Positions 13,621-22,905 of a stretch of DNA of 64,000 nucleotides are shown one piece after another. Positions within the stretch are counted from its first letter, which is position 1. Every line of letters begins with the position of its first letter. The DNA is from Ethanoligenens harbinense YUAN-3 (GTDB lineage Bacteria; Bacillota; Clostridia; Oscillospirales; Ethanoligenentaceae), in NCBI RefSeq assembly GCF_000178115.2, contig NC_014828.1, positions 705,501-769,500 on the forward strand. The letters are read 5' to 3'. The notes beneath the pieces were generated by a model. It saw nothing but the letters and a program-made list of their open reading frames with translations. It was not told the DNA's origin and did no database searches. The position numbers and the translations under genes are program-made.

Positions 13621-14115
13621 ATGAGCCGGGAACTGGTCACCATCATCGAGGAACAGACGCGCATCCTGTTGCACAATGTGGACATCCTGCTGCAAACCTG
13701 CGAGCCGGACGCCGTGCTGTGCGATATGCCGGTCTGGAAACACGCATACCACATGCTGCATTCCCTAGACCGGTGGTTCGTCAACCCGGAGCGGTATGAG
13801 GAGCCGGCTTTCCATGCGCCGGGCTTGAACTCGCTCGACATCGCCAGTGAAAATGCGCTGACAAGAGAGCAACTGCGCGCCTGTTTTTTCGCTATCCGCC
13901 AAAAGGTGACGGCCTATCTGGCTACGCTGACCGACGGACAGCTGTCCACAAAACCGGAGGGCTGCCCGCACACGCGTCTGGCGCTGATTCTGGGGCAGTA
14001 CCGGCACCTGAACGCGCATCTGGGAAATATCAACGCCGTGACCATGATGCGTACCGGCCGCTGGCCGCGCGTGGTGGGACTGGACGGCGGCCTTGATCAG
14101 GGACTGTATGAATAG
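13621..14115 (+). CDS. DinB-like metal-binding protein
   Basis: A 164-residue, all-helical protein. An N-terminal helix with WKHAYHMLHSLDRWF and a late YRHLNAHLG (HxxxH) supply the three-His metal site of the DinB/YfiT superfamily, members of which include bacillithiol and mycothiol transferases. It lies 26 nt after the epimerase within a sugar operon, where no role is obvious. It may be a passenger gene or may act on a thiol. Confidence 0.75.
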   Translation: MSRELVTIIEEQTRILLHNVDILLQTCEPDAVLCDMPVWKHAYHMLHSLDRWFVNPERYEEPAFHAPGLNSLDIASENALTREQLRACFFAIRQKVTAYLATLTDGQLSTKPEGCPHTRLALILGQYRHLNAHLGNINAVTMMRTGRWPRVVGLDGGLDQGLYE

Positions 14116-14223
14116 CCGGAGATTCGACGGGAAGCGCATCTTAGAAGATGTTAACATTGTAATATAGATTAAAATACAACCTTTTGTAGATTTTTGGAAT
14201 CTGTTGGATAAAGGGGAACCGCT
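14116..14223. other. AT-rich gap within the polysaccharide operon
   Basis: The only markedly AT-rich gap in the first half of the cluster (TTAACATTGTAATATAGATT at 14151). It may contain an internal promoter, but no pair of boxes has good spacing. AAAGGGGAA before the ATG at 14224 is the ribosome site. Confidence 0.35.
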
Positions 14224-15303
14224 ATGCTCACCTATGCGCTGATCGGCTGTGGCCGTATTTCGCCCAATCATATTGCCGCCGTGCAAAACAATGCGGAAAA
14301 GCTGCGTTTGGCAGCTGTTTGCGATGCGGAGGAAACGACGGCCCACGTCCTGCTGGAACGTTTCGGGGTGCAAGGCGCGCACCTTTACACCGATCACCGC
14401 ACGATGCTGGAGCATGAGCACCCCGATCTGGTTGCCGTGGCCACGCCGAGCGGTACTCACGCGGCCATCGCGCTAGACTGCATCCGCGCGGGCAGCCATG
14501 TCATCGTGGAAAAACCACTGGCTCTTTCGCTGGATGAAGCCGACGCGCTCATCGCCGCTGCCGCGGAGGCGGACGTGCGCCTGTGCGCCTGCCATCAAAA
14601 CCGGTTCAACAAATCCATCCGGCGCATCCGGCAGGCGCTGGAGGACGGACGGTTCGGGCGGCTGTTCCACGGCGCGGCGCACATCCGCTGGAACCGCGGC
14701 GAATCGTATTACCGGCAGGCGCCGTGGCGCGGCACCTGGGAGCAGGACGGCGGTGCGCTGATGAACCAGTGCATCCATAACATCGACCTGCTGCGCTGGA
14801 TGCTGGGCGACGATGCGACCGAGGTGTTCGCCTATACCGACCGCCTGGCGCATCCGTACATCCAGGCGGAGGATCTCGGGCTGGCGCTCATCCGGTTTGC
14901 GGGCGGGGCCTACGGTCTGCTGGAGGGCACCACCAACGTTTACCCCAAAAATCTCGAGGAAACGCTCTATCTGTTCGGCGAGCACGGCACGGTCAAGGCG
15001 GGGGGCAAGTCGGTCAACCGCATTGAGGAATGGCGGTTTGCCGACGGGCAGGACGACCCTGAAGCCGTCAAATCCTGTTTTGCGGAAGATCCGCCCAATG
15101 TGTACGGCTTTGGGCACACGCCGCTCTACGCAGATGTGATCGACGCCATCGAACAGCATCGCGCGCCGCTGGTGGACGGCGCGGCGGGCCGCCGGGCATT
15201 GGAACTGGTGCTGGCTGTCTATCAGTCCGCGGCGACCGGTATACCGGTGCGCCTGCCGCTGCACGGCCTGTCCACGATGGATTTCGCCGGGCGTTTTGGG
15301 TGA
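14224..15303 (+). CDS. Gfo/Idh/MocA oxidoreductase (WbpB-like)
   Basis: 359 residues. The N-terminal Rossmann site is ALIGCGRISPNH. ATPSGTHAAIA, VEKPLAL and GGALMNQCIHNIDLLRWMLG mark the WbpB/WlbA group, which oxidises C3 of UDP-N-acetylglucosaminuronic acid ahead of transamination. The catalytic Lys is in EKPL. With the 6-dehydrogenase, acyltransferase and epimerase it supports synthesis of a 2,3-diamino-uronic acid. Confidence 0.88.
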   Translation: MLTYALIGCGRISPNHIAAVQNNAEKLRLAAVCDAEETTAHVLLERFGVQGAHLYTDHRTMLEHEHPDLVAVATPSGTHAAIALDCIRAGSHVIVEKPLALSLDEADALIAAAAEADVRLCACHQNRFNKSIRRIRQALEDGRFGRLFHGAAHIRWNRGESYYRQAPWRGTWEQDGGALMNQCIHNIDLLRWMLGDDATEVFAYTDRLAHPYIQAEDLGLALIRFAGGAYGLLEGTTNVYPKNLEETLYLFGEHGTVKAGGKSVNRIEEWRFADGQDDPEAVKSCFAEDPPNVYGFGHTPLYADVIDAIEQHRAPLVDGAAGRRALELVLAVYQSAATGIPVRLPLHGLSTMDFAGRFG

Positions 15304-15495
15304 AAGCCTCGAAAAAGCTGTAAGAGCAAGAGGCATCCCCGCAATGTTTCACAGAAGATACTGCCGGTATTTTCTAAATATTTATTTCGGATTGTAAAGA
15401 TCACACCGTCTTTGCGTCTCCTGTTGATGGTTGAATTCCGGGCGCTTTGAGCGCGGTTGGCACAGAGGAACCACTCCTGTGGAAAGCGAGGAACC
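15304..15495. other. Intergenic gap before the flippase gene
   Basis: 192 nt, AT-richer than its neighbours, with no terminator or convincing promoter. The open frame continues upstream of the flippase ATG without homology. Confidence 0.35.
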
Positions 15496-16863
15496 ATGAC
15501 GGCGCGGCTTCAAAAAGTGCTCAATTATGCAAAGCAGGGCATCCGCAGGGGCTTCCTGCACGTGTTCATGGGCAGCACGCTCATCAATGTTGTGTCGGCG
15601 ATAGCGGCCCTGCTGCTGCCCAACGTGCTGGTACCCGCGCAGTTCGGTCTGCTCAACGTGCCGGATACGTTCATCGGCTATGTGATGTTGTTCAACGGGC
15701 TGGGCATCGCGGGCGCCTTTTTGCGCTATTGTGCCGTGGGGGACGACCCGCGCGAAAAAAAGGCATATTTTCTGTTTGGTCTGCGCTTTGGGTTAGTGAG
15801 CGACGCCGTGCTCATCGCGGCGGGCGGTGTTTTGTTTTTTGCGTTGTATCGGGCGGGTATCTATCGCGGCGCATCACAGCAGGAAACGAAGCTGGAGTTT
15901 GAATTGCTGGGCGCGCTGGCGCTTACGCCGGTCGCCAAATTCCTGCTCGACAGCCTGACCAATTATTTCCGAGGGGTGCAGGCCAACAAGCAATACGGCC
16001 GCCTCTCGGTCGTCTATACGGTTGCCTTTGCGCTGCTTCCGCTGGGTTTCGCGTTTTTTCTGCGCATATGGGGCATCGTGCCGGGGCGTTATCTCGGTTA
16101 TCTTGCCGCATTGGCCGTCGGGTTCTGCATGCTGCGCGCCCTGCCGGCTTTCCGTTGCCGGGCGGCTGTGCTGCGCCGGGAAGATAAGATCGGCATCGTC
16201 AAATACGGCGTGAACCAGATGTTTGCCAGCCTGTTTTCACAAATCATGCCGCTGGTGGAGATGACCATTGTCAACTGGTTTGTGCTGGACAATGTGCGGC
16301 GTGGCGAGTTCCGCATCTCCACGCTCCTGCCTTCCATGCTGCAGGTGCTCACGCTTTCGGTCATTGTGTTCGTGTTCCCGTATTTTGCCAAGCATTACGC
16401 CGACGGCGCGTGGGTGTGGCAGAAATCCAGGAAACTGTATCTGGCGCTGGCGGCGGGCATGGCGGTGCTCATTCCGCTGGGCATGCTGCTCACGCCATGG
16501 CTGCTGCGGATCTTCTATCCGGGTTATGACAGCCCCGAGACGATCCGCGTGATGTGCGTGTTCTGGGCGGCCTATGGCGTGAACGCCGCGTTCAAGGCCA
16601 CTACCGGCAACATCCTCGCCGCGCTGGGCGAGGTGAAGTTCAATCTAGTGGTCACGTTTTTCGCGTCGGTGGCGCAGGGCGTGTTTTGTTATCTGCTGGT
16701 GTCGCGCTTCGCGCTCGACGGCGCAGCCTGGGGCCTGCTCATCGCTTATTCCGCTTATTCCCTTGCGGGCATGGTCTATTTGCGGTATTATTGTAAAAAG
16801 CTGATACGCGCGCAGGCGGCCTTTGCCCATGAGTCCGACGGAGAGGAGAGCGATGAACCGTGA
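15496..16863 (+). CDS. Polysaccharide flippase (MOP superfamily, Wzx-like)
   Basis: 455 residues with about 12 membrane segments and little soluble sequence, typical of Wzx/MATE-type lipid-linked oligosaccharide flippases. The ATG at 15496 follows GCGAGGA. It would move undecaprenyl-linked repeat units to the outer face of the membrane for polymerisation. The GTG of the next gene overlaps its stop (GTGA). Confidence 0.88.
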   Translation: MTARLQKVLNYAKQGIRRGFLHVFMGSTLINVVSAIAALLLPNVLVPAQFGLLNVPDTFIGYVMLFNGLGIAGAFLRYCAVGDDPREKKAYFLFGLRFGLVSDAVLIAAGGVLFFALYRAGIYRGASQQETKLEFELLGALALTPVAKFLLDSLTNYFRGVQANKQYGRLSVVYTVAFALLPLGFAFFLRIWGIVPGRYLGYLAALAVGFCMLRALPAFRCRAAVLRREDKIGIVKYGVNQMFASLFSQIMPLVEMTIVNWFVLDNVRRGEFRISTLLPSMLQVLTLSVIVFVFPYFAKHYADGAWVWQKSRKLYLALAAGMAVLIPLGMLLTPWLLRIFYPGYDSPETIRVMCVFWAAYGVNAAFKATTGNILAALGEVKFNLVVTFFASVAQGVFCYLLVSRFALDGAAWGLLIAYSAYSLAGMVYLRYYCKKLIRAQAAFAHESDGEESDEP

Positions 16864-17984
16864 ACGTTTTCGTCATCCCCTCGTGGTACGATACCGGAGA
16901 TAAGCCGCACTGCGGCGTGTTTTTTGCGGAGCAGGCACGCGCGCTCATCCGCGCCGGACATCGGGTGCATCTGCTGTATCCCGACCTGCGCTTCAAGCTG
17001 GGCGGTCTGCCCACCGGCGTGTTCTCTCTGCCGGGCGGCGTGCCGGGCCTGTTCTGCCGCCGCCGCAGTCTCACGCCCTTCTGGGAGCGCGGGCGGTGGC
17101 CACAGCGCCGGTGGATGCTGGAAAAGCTCTACCGGCGGGCGGAGCAGGAGTGGGGCAGGCCGGATGTGGTGCACCTGCATGCCTGCACGATGGGCGTCGA
17201 GGCGGTGTGGCTTTGCCAAAAGCACCGGTTGCCGCTCGTTTACACCGAGCACTATTCCGCGCTGATGCGGGAGCCGCACGGCGCACTGCGGGAACAGCTC
17301 ATGCGCACGTTGGCAGGGGCAACCGTGGCGGCGGCGGTGAGCCGGGCCTTGCAGGAGCGCCTGCGGGAATTTCGCGCCGACACCTGCTACATCCCCAATC
17401 TGGTGGATGCGGAGCGGTTTGCGCCCGCGCCTATACCCCACGGCGGCGTGGTGTTCGGCACGCTGGGCAACCTCATTCCCCGAAAGCGCGTGGATTTGCT
17501 GTTGCGTGCGTTCGCCAAAGCCGGGCTGGAAAACGCGCGCCTGCGCATTGGGGGCGACGGGCCGGAGCGGGAGCGGCTGGAACGGCTGACGGAGTCGCTC
17601 CGGCTGAAAGACCGTGTGGAATTTTGCGGTGCGGTGCCATACAGCCGGGCACCCGCTTTTTACAACGCCTGTAACTGTCTGGTGAGCGCCAGCGAGGCGG
17701 AAACGTTCGGCATGACGCTTATCGAGGCGCTGGCCTGCGGGGTGCCGGTGCTGTCCGCCCGCAGCGGCGGGCCGGAGAGCATCGTCGTTCCCGGGCAGAA
17801 CGGCTGGCTGGTTCCCGTAGGGGATGCGGACGCATTGGCGGACGGCCTGCGGGAAGCGGCCGGGCGCCCGTTCGACCCGGCCGCGCTGCGGGCGGATTGC
17901 ATCGCGCGCTTTGGTGAAGGGGTCGTGGTGCGCCAGATCGAGCAGGCGTATCAGAAAGCCGTTTACGGCTATGAACGCGCATAG
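16860..17984 (+). CDS. Family 4 (GT-B) glycosyltransferase
   Basis: 374 residues from the GTG at 16860, overlapping the flippase stop. The N-terminal acceptor half is followed by the nucleotide-sugar half with GTLGNLIPRKRVDLLL and SASEAETFGMTLIEALACGV, the E-x7-E motif of retaining GT4 enzymes. No membrane segment. The sugar is unknown. It probably adds a residue to the lipid-linked repeat unit. Confidence 0.9.
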   Translation: MNVFVIPSWYDTGDKPHCGVFFAEQARALIRAGHRVHLLYPDLRFKLGGLPTGVFSLPGGVPGLFCRRRSLTPFWERGRWPQRRWMLEKLYRRAEQEWGRPDVVHLHACTMGVEAVWLCQKHRLPLVYTEHYSALMREPHGALREQLMRTLAGATVAAAVSRALQERLREFRADTCYIPNLVDAERFAPAPIPHGGVVFGTLGNLIPRKRVDLLLRAFAKAGLENARLRIGGDGPERERLERLTESLRLKDRVEFCGAVPYSRAPAFYNACNCLVSASEAETFGMTLIEALACGVPVLSARSGGPESIVVPGQNGWLVPVGDADALADGLREAAGRPFDPAALRADCIARFGEGVVVRQIEQAYQKAVYGYERA

Positions 17985-18107
17985 CGATCCTGTGGATATG
18001 GATAGAAGCGGGCGGATGTACGGGAAATGAAAGCGACCGATTCTGCCCAAGCGTATGCCTTGTGGAACGGTACGGCGGGTATGGAACACTACAAACAGGA
18101 GCATGAC

Positions 18108-20495
18108 ATGGAACGAATGCAAACGCTCAAGAAAACGGCGCGGGTGCTGGTCTATCTGCTGCCGGTGGCCACGCTTCTGGCGGGGCATGCCAGCCTGCCG
18201 CAGTTGCCGGGGCTTCCGCTGCTCAACGTGGTGCTGCTGTTGCTCGGCGCATGTTTTATCGTATATTGTGTGGGCAGCCGCAGGTTCCGGCTGCCGTTTG
18301 GCCATGCGGCGCCGTATGCCGGCGTGCTCATCCTGCTGGCGGCCTACGGCGCGCTGTCGCTGCTCTGGGCGAAGAACATGGATTATTCCTGGAACATCTA
18401 CACCTATCAGGCGCTGGGCGTGGCGGCGGTGCTGTGCATGGCGGCGGCGCTCCGGCAGCGCGGGCAGTTTCTCCGTTTTCTGGATGTGCTCACGCTCTGC
18501 TATGTCTTTACAGTCTGTGTGGGCATTTATGAAATTTTTACCGGGCATTTCATCTTCAGCCCCTCCAACGACCAGCTTCAGTTGAAAAACGCCTACGGCC
18601 TGTGGTTCCCCTATGTGACGTTCAACAACACCAACGATTACGCCACCTATATCATCCTGTTTTTCCCGTTCGCGGCCTACACGCTGACCGAACGGCTGCG
18701 AGGCTTGTGGGGCCGCGCGGCGGCCACGGCGCTCTTTGCTGCGGCGATGTTCACCATGTTCAATGCCGATCCGCGCATTTTGTATTTTGCTATCGGGCTG
18801 GTGGCGGTGGCATTTTATGTCTGCATGGCGTTCAAGCCGGGTGCCGGGCGGTATGCCCGTGCGCTGGCGGGGATGGCCGCGGCGGGTGTCGGGGCCGTCG
18901 CGCTGCTGGGCGGCACCATGCTCATCAAAGCGAGCGTGTTTGCCAGTGAGATCAATTCCATCAATATGGATAACCACTCCGTGAGCGAGCGCACCATGCT
19001 GCTGTTTGCCACGCTGCGAATGATCCCGGCATCGCATTTTCTGGGTGTGGGCGTAGGCAACGCGGCCCAGCTGATGGGCTATTTCAGCGCCAGCATCAAG
19101 CCCTTCAACGTGCACAACATGACATTGCAGCTGCTTGCCGAATATGGTATCCTTGTGTGGGTGCCGTATGTGCTGATGCTCGTCGCGCTGCTGGTGCGTT
19201 TTTTCCGCTACCGCGGCGGTGCGTTCCGACAGGATGCGCTGGCTTCCCTCTGCTTTGCGCTGGTTGTGGGGCTGCCGGTCATCGGTATTGCTTCGGCGGA
19301 TATGACGCATATTCTGGCGGTCTGGCCGTTTTTCGGCCTGCTGTTTGTCTGCCTGAAGGTGCTGTATCCGTACCGCCCTCCCGCAGCGGGGGAAAAGGCC
19401 CGAAAGCTGTTGTTTATCAGCTTTATTGATTTCGGGGATTTCACCTCCGGGTCCAGCGTGCGGCCACAGCGGATGGCGCAGGCATTTGGAAAACTGGGGT
19501 ATGCGGTCACGGTGCTCTCCGGCCTGCAGAACCGCAAGCGCCAGCGCTGGCTGCGGGTGTGGCGCGTGTGGCGCACCCTGCGGGACGATCTGCCAGATTT
19601 CTGCTATGTGGAGCCGCCCAGCGGGCCGTTTTTCAATCTGTGTGACCATCTGCTGCTGTTGCGCCTGTGGGCAAACGGCGTGCCCATCGGCCTGTTTTAC
19701 CGCGACGCCTACTGGAAGTTTGCGGACTGGTGGGGGGTAAAAGGCTTCAAGCGCTGGGGCCTGACGCTGATGCACCGGTTCGACTTGATCGTCTTCCGCA
19801 TCACCTGCACGGTGCTGTTTTTTCCCACGCAGAGCATGGCCGACCTGTTTGCCTTCCCGCGCAAGGCCGTGCTGCCGCCTGCGGGCATGGAGTGCTCCGT
19901 GCCGCCGCATCCGCCGGCGGGCAAAGCGCTGTATGTCGGCGGCGTGTCGCATTTTTACGGCACCGACATGCTGCTCGGCGCGTTTGCTATTCTCAACGAG
20001 GAGCTCCGGCGCCCGGTGCACCTTACGGTAGTCTGCCGCAAAAAGGAAATGGGCGATTTCTTTGAGCCGTACCTCGGGCGCGAGTGGCTGACGGTGCTGC
20101 ATCTTTCAGGGGATGCGGCGCTGGCTCCGCTTTATGCCCAAAGTGACGTCGCGCTCTATCCCTCCCGCCCCGACCGGTATATGGATTTCTGCATGCCGGT
20201 CAAGTTGTTCGAATATCTCTCCCGCGCGCTGCCGGTGGTTTGCACCGATTGCACCGAGGCCGCCGCATTCGTGCGCGAAAACGGTGTCGGCGTGGTCACA
20301 CCGTACAATCCGCGGGAATATGCTCTTGCCGTGGCGGCGCTGTTCGACGATCCGGACGGGCTGCAGGCCATGCGCGCGCACTGCGCCGAGGTGCTGCGGA
20401 CAAAACACCTCTGGCGGCACCGTGCCGCTCAGGCGGCGAAAATCATTTTGCAGGCGCGGCAGCCCGCGCCGTTTGCCCCGCAACCGGCGGACTGA
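18108..20495 (+). CDS. O-antigen polymerase/ligase domain fused to a GT-B glycosyltransferase
   Basis: 795 residues from the ATG at 18108 (AGGAG upstream; an earlier in-frame ATG at 18027 lacks a site). Residues about 1-430 carry some 11 membrane segments and an extracytoplasmic loop with the Wzy/WaaL-like segment VGVGNAAQLMGYF...HNMTLQLLAEYGI. Residues about 440-790 form a soluble glycosyltransferase half, with SGSSVRPQRMAQAFGKLGY and a late SRALPVVCTDCTEAAAFV. No stop or frameshift separates them. Joining polymerase and transferase in one chain is unusual; it could couple addition of a sugar with chain growth. Each domain call is solid but the joint role is inferred. Confidence 0.85.
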   Translation: MERMQTLKKTARVLVYLLPVATLLAGHASLPQLPGLPLLNVVLLLLGACFIVYCVGSRRFRLPFGHAAPYAGVLILLAAYGALSLLWAKNMDYSWNIYTYQALGVAAVLCMAAALRQRGQFLRFLDVLTLCYVFTVCVGIYEIFTGHFIFSPSNDQLQLKNAYGLWFPYVTFNNTNDYATYIILFFPFAAYTLTERLRGLWGRAAATALFAAAMFTMFNADPRILYFAIGLVAVAFYVCMAFKPGAGRYARALAGMAAAGVGAVALLGGTMLIKASVFASEINSINMDNHSVSERTMLLFATLRMIPASHFLGVGVGNAAQLMGYFSASIKPFNVHNMTLQLLAEYGILVWVPYVLMLVALLVRFFRYRGGAFRQDALASLCFALVVGLPVIGIASADMTHILAVWPFFGLLFVCLKVLYPYRPPAAGEKARKLLFISFIDFGDFTSGSSVRPQRMAQAFGKLGYAVTVLSGLQNRKRQRWLRVWRVWRTLRDDLPDFCYVEPPSGPFFNLCDHLLLLRLWANGVPIGLFYRDAYWKFADWWGVKGFKRWGLTLMHRFDLIVFRITCTVLFFPTQSMADLFAFPRKAVLPPAGMECSVPPHPPAGKALYVGGVSHFYGTDMLLGAFAILNEELRRPVHLTVVCRKKEMGDFFEPYLGREWLTVLHLSGDAALAPLYAQSDVALYPSRPDRYMDFCMPVKLFEYLSRALPVVCTDCTEAAAFVRENGVGVVTPYNPREYALAVAALFDDPDGLQAMRAHCAEVLRTKHLWRHRAAQAAKIILQARQPAPFAPQPAD

Positions 20496-20544
20496 GCGCG
20501 GCGATACGGCGGGTATCCGCACCAAACGGATGGGAGGTCAGGAC

Positions 20545-21663
20545 ATGCGCATTGCGTTGCTATCGGCGGCTTCTTCCATTCACACCGCCCGCTGGGTGAG
20601 CGCGCTTGCGGCACGCGGGCATGCGGTGGCGCTGTTCTCAATGGAAAGGCACTCCGCGCCGGCAGGTTCTATTTCACCGGACGTGCCCGTATATTATCTG
20701 CGAGGTGGATACCTGCGCGCGACCTGCGCATTGAAAAAAGGGCTGGCGGCGTTCGCACCGCAGGTGCTCAATGTGCATTATGCCACCGGATACGGCACGC
20801 TGGCCCGGCGCAGCGGCTTTGCGCCCGTGCTGCTCTCAGTGTGGGGCAGCGATGTGTACGATTTTCCGCGGAAAAGCCCGTTTCATCGGCAGATCGTGGT
20901 GCGTAATCTGCGCGCGGCCACGGCTGTCGCCTCTACCAGCGAGCGGATGGCCATGCGGGTGGAAGAGCTCTGCCCGCAGACGCGCCCGCCGTTTATCACG
21001 CCGTTCGGCGTGGACACGGGGGTGTTCTCGCCCGCCGATCCTCCCCGCGTGCGGGACGGCAGGTTGACCATCGGCATCGTCAAGGCGCTGGAAACCAAAT
21101 ATGGGGTGGATGTGCTGCTGCGCGCATTTGCCTGCGTTCTGCCGCAGCTTTCCGATCTGGATGTGCGGTTGGAGATCTACGGCGGCGGGTCCAGGCGGCA
21201 GGCGCTGGAGCAGTTGGCGGTTTGTCTGGGCGTGGAGAAGCGTACGCGTTTCTTTGGCGCGGTGCCGCATGAGCAGGTGCCGGAGGTGCTGCGCAGGATG
21301 GACATCTTCTGCGCACCCAGCGTGTCCGACAGCGAGAGTTTCGGTGTTTCGGCGGTGGAGGCGCTGGCCTGCGGCGTGCCGGTGGTGGCCAGTGCGGTGG
21401 ACGGTTTTAAGGAAGTGCTGCGCGATGGGGAGACCGGGTTTTTGGTGCCGCCGTTTAATGCCCAGGCGATGGCCGGGCGACTGGTGCGCCTGGCGCGCGA
21501 CGCGGATCTGCGCAGGCGGATGGGCGCCGCCGGGCGGGCCGACGTGCAGGAGCGTTTTGAATGGCAGACCTGCGTAACGCGGATGGAGCAGGCGCTGGTA
21601 TCCACCATCCGCCTGCGCGCGGGTGGCGAGACGAACGAAGCGAAAAGGGGAGCGGCCGGATGA
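20545..21663 (+). CDS. Family 4 glycosyltransferase
   Basis: 372 residues from the ATG at 20545 with GGGAGG 7 nt upstream. LLSAASSIHTARWVSALAARG is a typical start of this group. The catalytic half includes IGIVKALETKYGVDVLL and PSVSDSESFGVSAVEALACGV (E-x7-E). Cytoplasmic; the sugar is unknown. The stop overlaps the next ATG (ATGA). Confidence 0.9.
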   Translation: MRIALLSAASSIHTARWVSALAARGHAVALFSMERHSAPAGSISPDVPVYYLRGGYLRATCALKKGLAAFAPQVLNVHYATGYGTLARRSGFAPVLLSVWGSDVYDFPRKSPFHRQIVVRNLRAATAVASTSERMAMRVEELCPQTRPPFITPFGVDTGVFSPADPPRVRDGRLTIGIVKALETKYGVDVLLRAFACVLPQLSDLDVRLEIYGGGSRRQALEQLAVCLGVEKRTRFFGAVPHEQVPEVLRRMDIFCAPSVSDSESFGVSAVEALACGVPVVASAVDGFKEVLRDGETGFLVPPFNAQAMAGRLVRLARDADLRRRMGAAGRADVQERFEWQTCVTRMEQALVSTIRLRAGGETNEAKRGAAG

Positions 21664-22880
21664 ATATCCTGCTCATCAACCATTACGCCGGGTCGCCGGT
21701 GCGGGGCATGGAGTTCCGCCCGTGGCTCATGGCGCGCGAATGGCAGAAGCTGGGGCACACGGTGACGATCGTGGCGGCGGATTTCACCCACCTGCGCAGC
21801 CAGAATTTCGAGGTGCCCCGCAGTTTCACCGAGGTGGATGTGGACGGCGTGCCGTATGTTGTGCTGAAAACGCCGCGTTATCACGGCAACAACGCCGGGC
21901 GCGGGCGGAACATCGCGTCGTTCTGCCTCCAGCTTTCCGCGCACGCCGGGCGGGTGGCCAGAACCTACCGGCCGGATGCGGTCATCGCTTCCTCCACCTA
22001 CCCGGTGGATATCTACGCCGCATCGAAGATCGCGCGCAAGGCGGGCGCCCGTCTGTATTTCGAGCTGCACGACCTCTGGCCCCTCACGCCGATGGTGATG
22101 GGCAATCTGCCGTGGTGGAACCCGATCATTCTCATCCTGCAGGGCGGGGAGAATGCCGCGTTCGCGCGCTCGAACAAGATCATCTCCATCCTGCCGGACG
22201 CCGACCGGTATATCCGTGAGCGGGGGTATGACGTCGGCAAGTTCGTGTATATTCCAAACGGCGTGGTGCGCGAAGAAGAAAATACCGCGCCCGCGGAGCC
22301 GGTGCCGCAGGTGGAGACGCTGCGCGCTCTGCGGGCCGACGGCTGGTTTCTGGTGGGCTATACCGGCAACCACTCCGTCGCCAACGCGCTGGAAACCTTC
22401 ATTGACGCGGCGGTTATGCTCCGGGATGTGCGGGTGAAGCTGGTGCTGGTGGGAAAAGGAAACCATAAGGACGCGCTGACGGCGCGTGCGGCGGGGGCGG
22501 AGAATGTGCTGTTTCTCGACCCCGTGCCCAAAACGGCGATGGGCGCGCTGCTCGCGGAATTGAACGCGGCCTATATGGGTCTTGCCAAATCGCGGCTGTT
22601 CGATTACGGAGTCAGCCCCAACAAACTGTTTGATTATATGCTGGCCGCAAAGCCGGTCATCTACGCGGTGGAGTCTTCCAACAACCCCGTGCGGGACGCG
22701 GACTGTGGGCTGACGGTGCCGGTGGGCAGCCCGCGGGCCGTGGCGGATGCGGTGCGCACACTGATGGCGATGGATGCGCCCGTGCGCCGGCAGATGGGAG
22801 AGAACGGGCGCGCCTATGTGCGGCGCAACCACGATTACCCCACGCTGGCCAAACGGTTCTTGGCCGCACTGCAAGATTGA
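21660..22880 (+). CDS. Family 4 glycosyltransferase (WbuB/WcaI-like)
   Basis: 406 residues. MNILLINHYAGSPVRGMEFR and the SSTYPVDIYAA...LYFELHDLWP segment resemble the WbuB/WcaI branch, several of which transfer N-acetylated amino-sugars such as L-FucNAc. The ATG at 21660 overlaps the previous stop. C-terminal YGVSPNKLFDYMLAAKPV carries the donor-site Glu/Asp region. The assignment to an amino-sugar is suggestive only. Confidence 0.88.
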   Translation: MNILLINHYAGSPVRGMEFRPWLMAREWQKLGHTVTIVAADFTHLRSQNFEVPRSFTEVDVDGVPYVVLKTPRYHGNNAGRGRNIASFCLQLSAHAGRVARTYRPDAVIASSTYPVDIYAASKIARKAGARLYFELHDLWPLTPMVMGNLPWWNPIILILQGGENAAFARSNKIISILPDADRYIRERGYDVGKFVYIPNGVVREEENTAPAEPVPQVETLRALRADGWFLVGYTGNHSVANALETFIDAAVMLRDVRVKLVLVGKGNHKDALTARAAGAENVLFLDPVPKTAMGALLAELNAAYMGLAKSRLFDYGVSPNKLFDYMLAAKPVIYAVESSNNPVRDADCGLTVPVGSPRAVADAVRTLMAMDAPVRRQMGENGRAYVRRNHDYPTLAKRFLAALQD

Positions 22881-22905
22881 AACCAAGCGGAAAGGTCTAA
22901 GGAAG

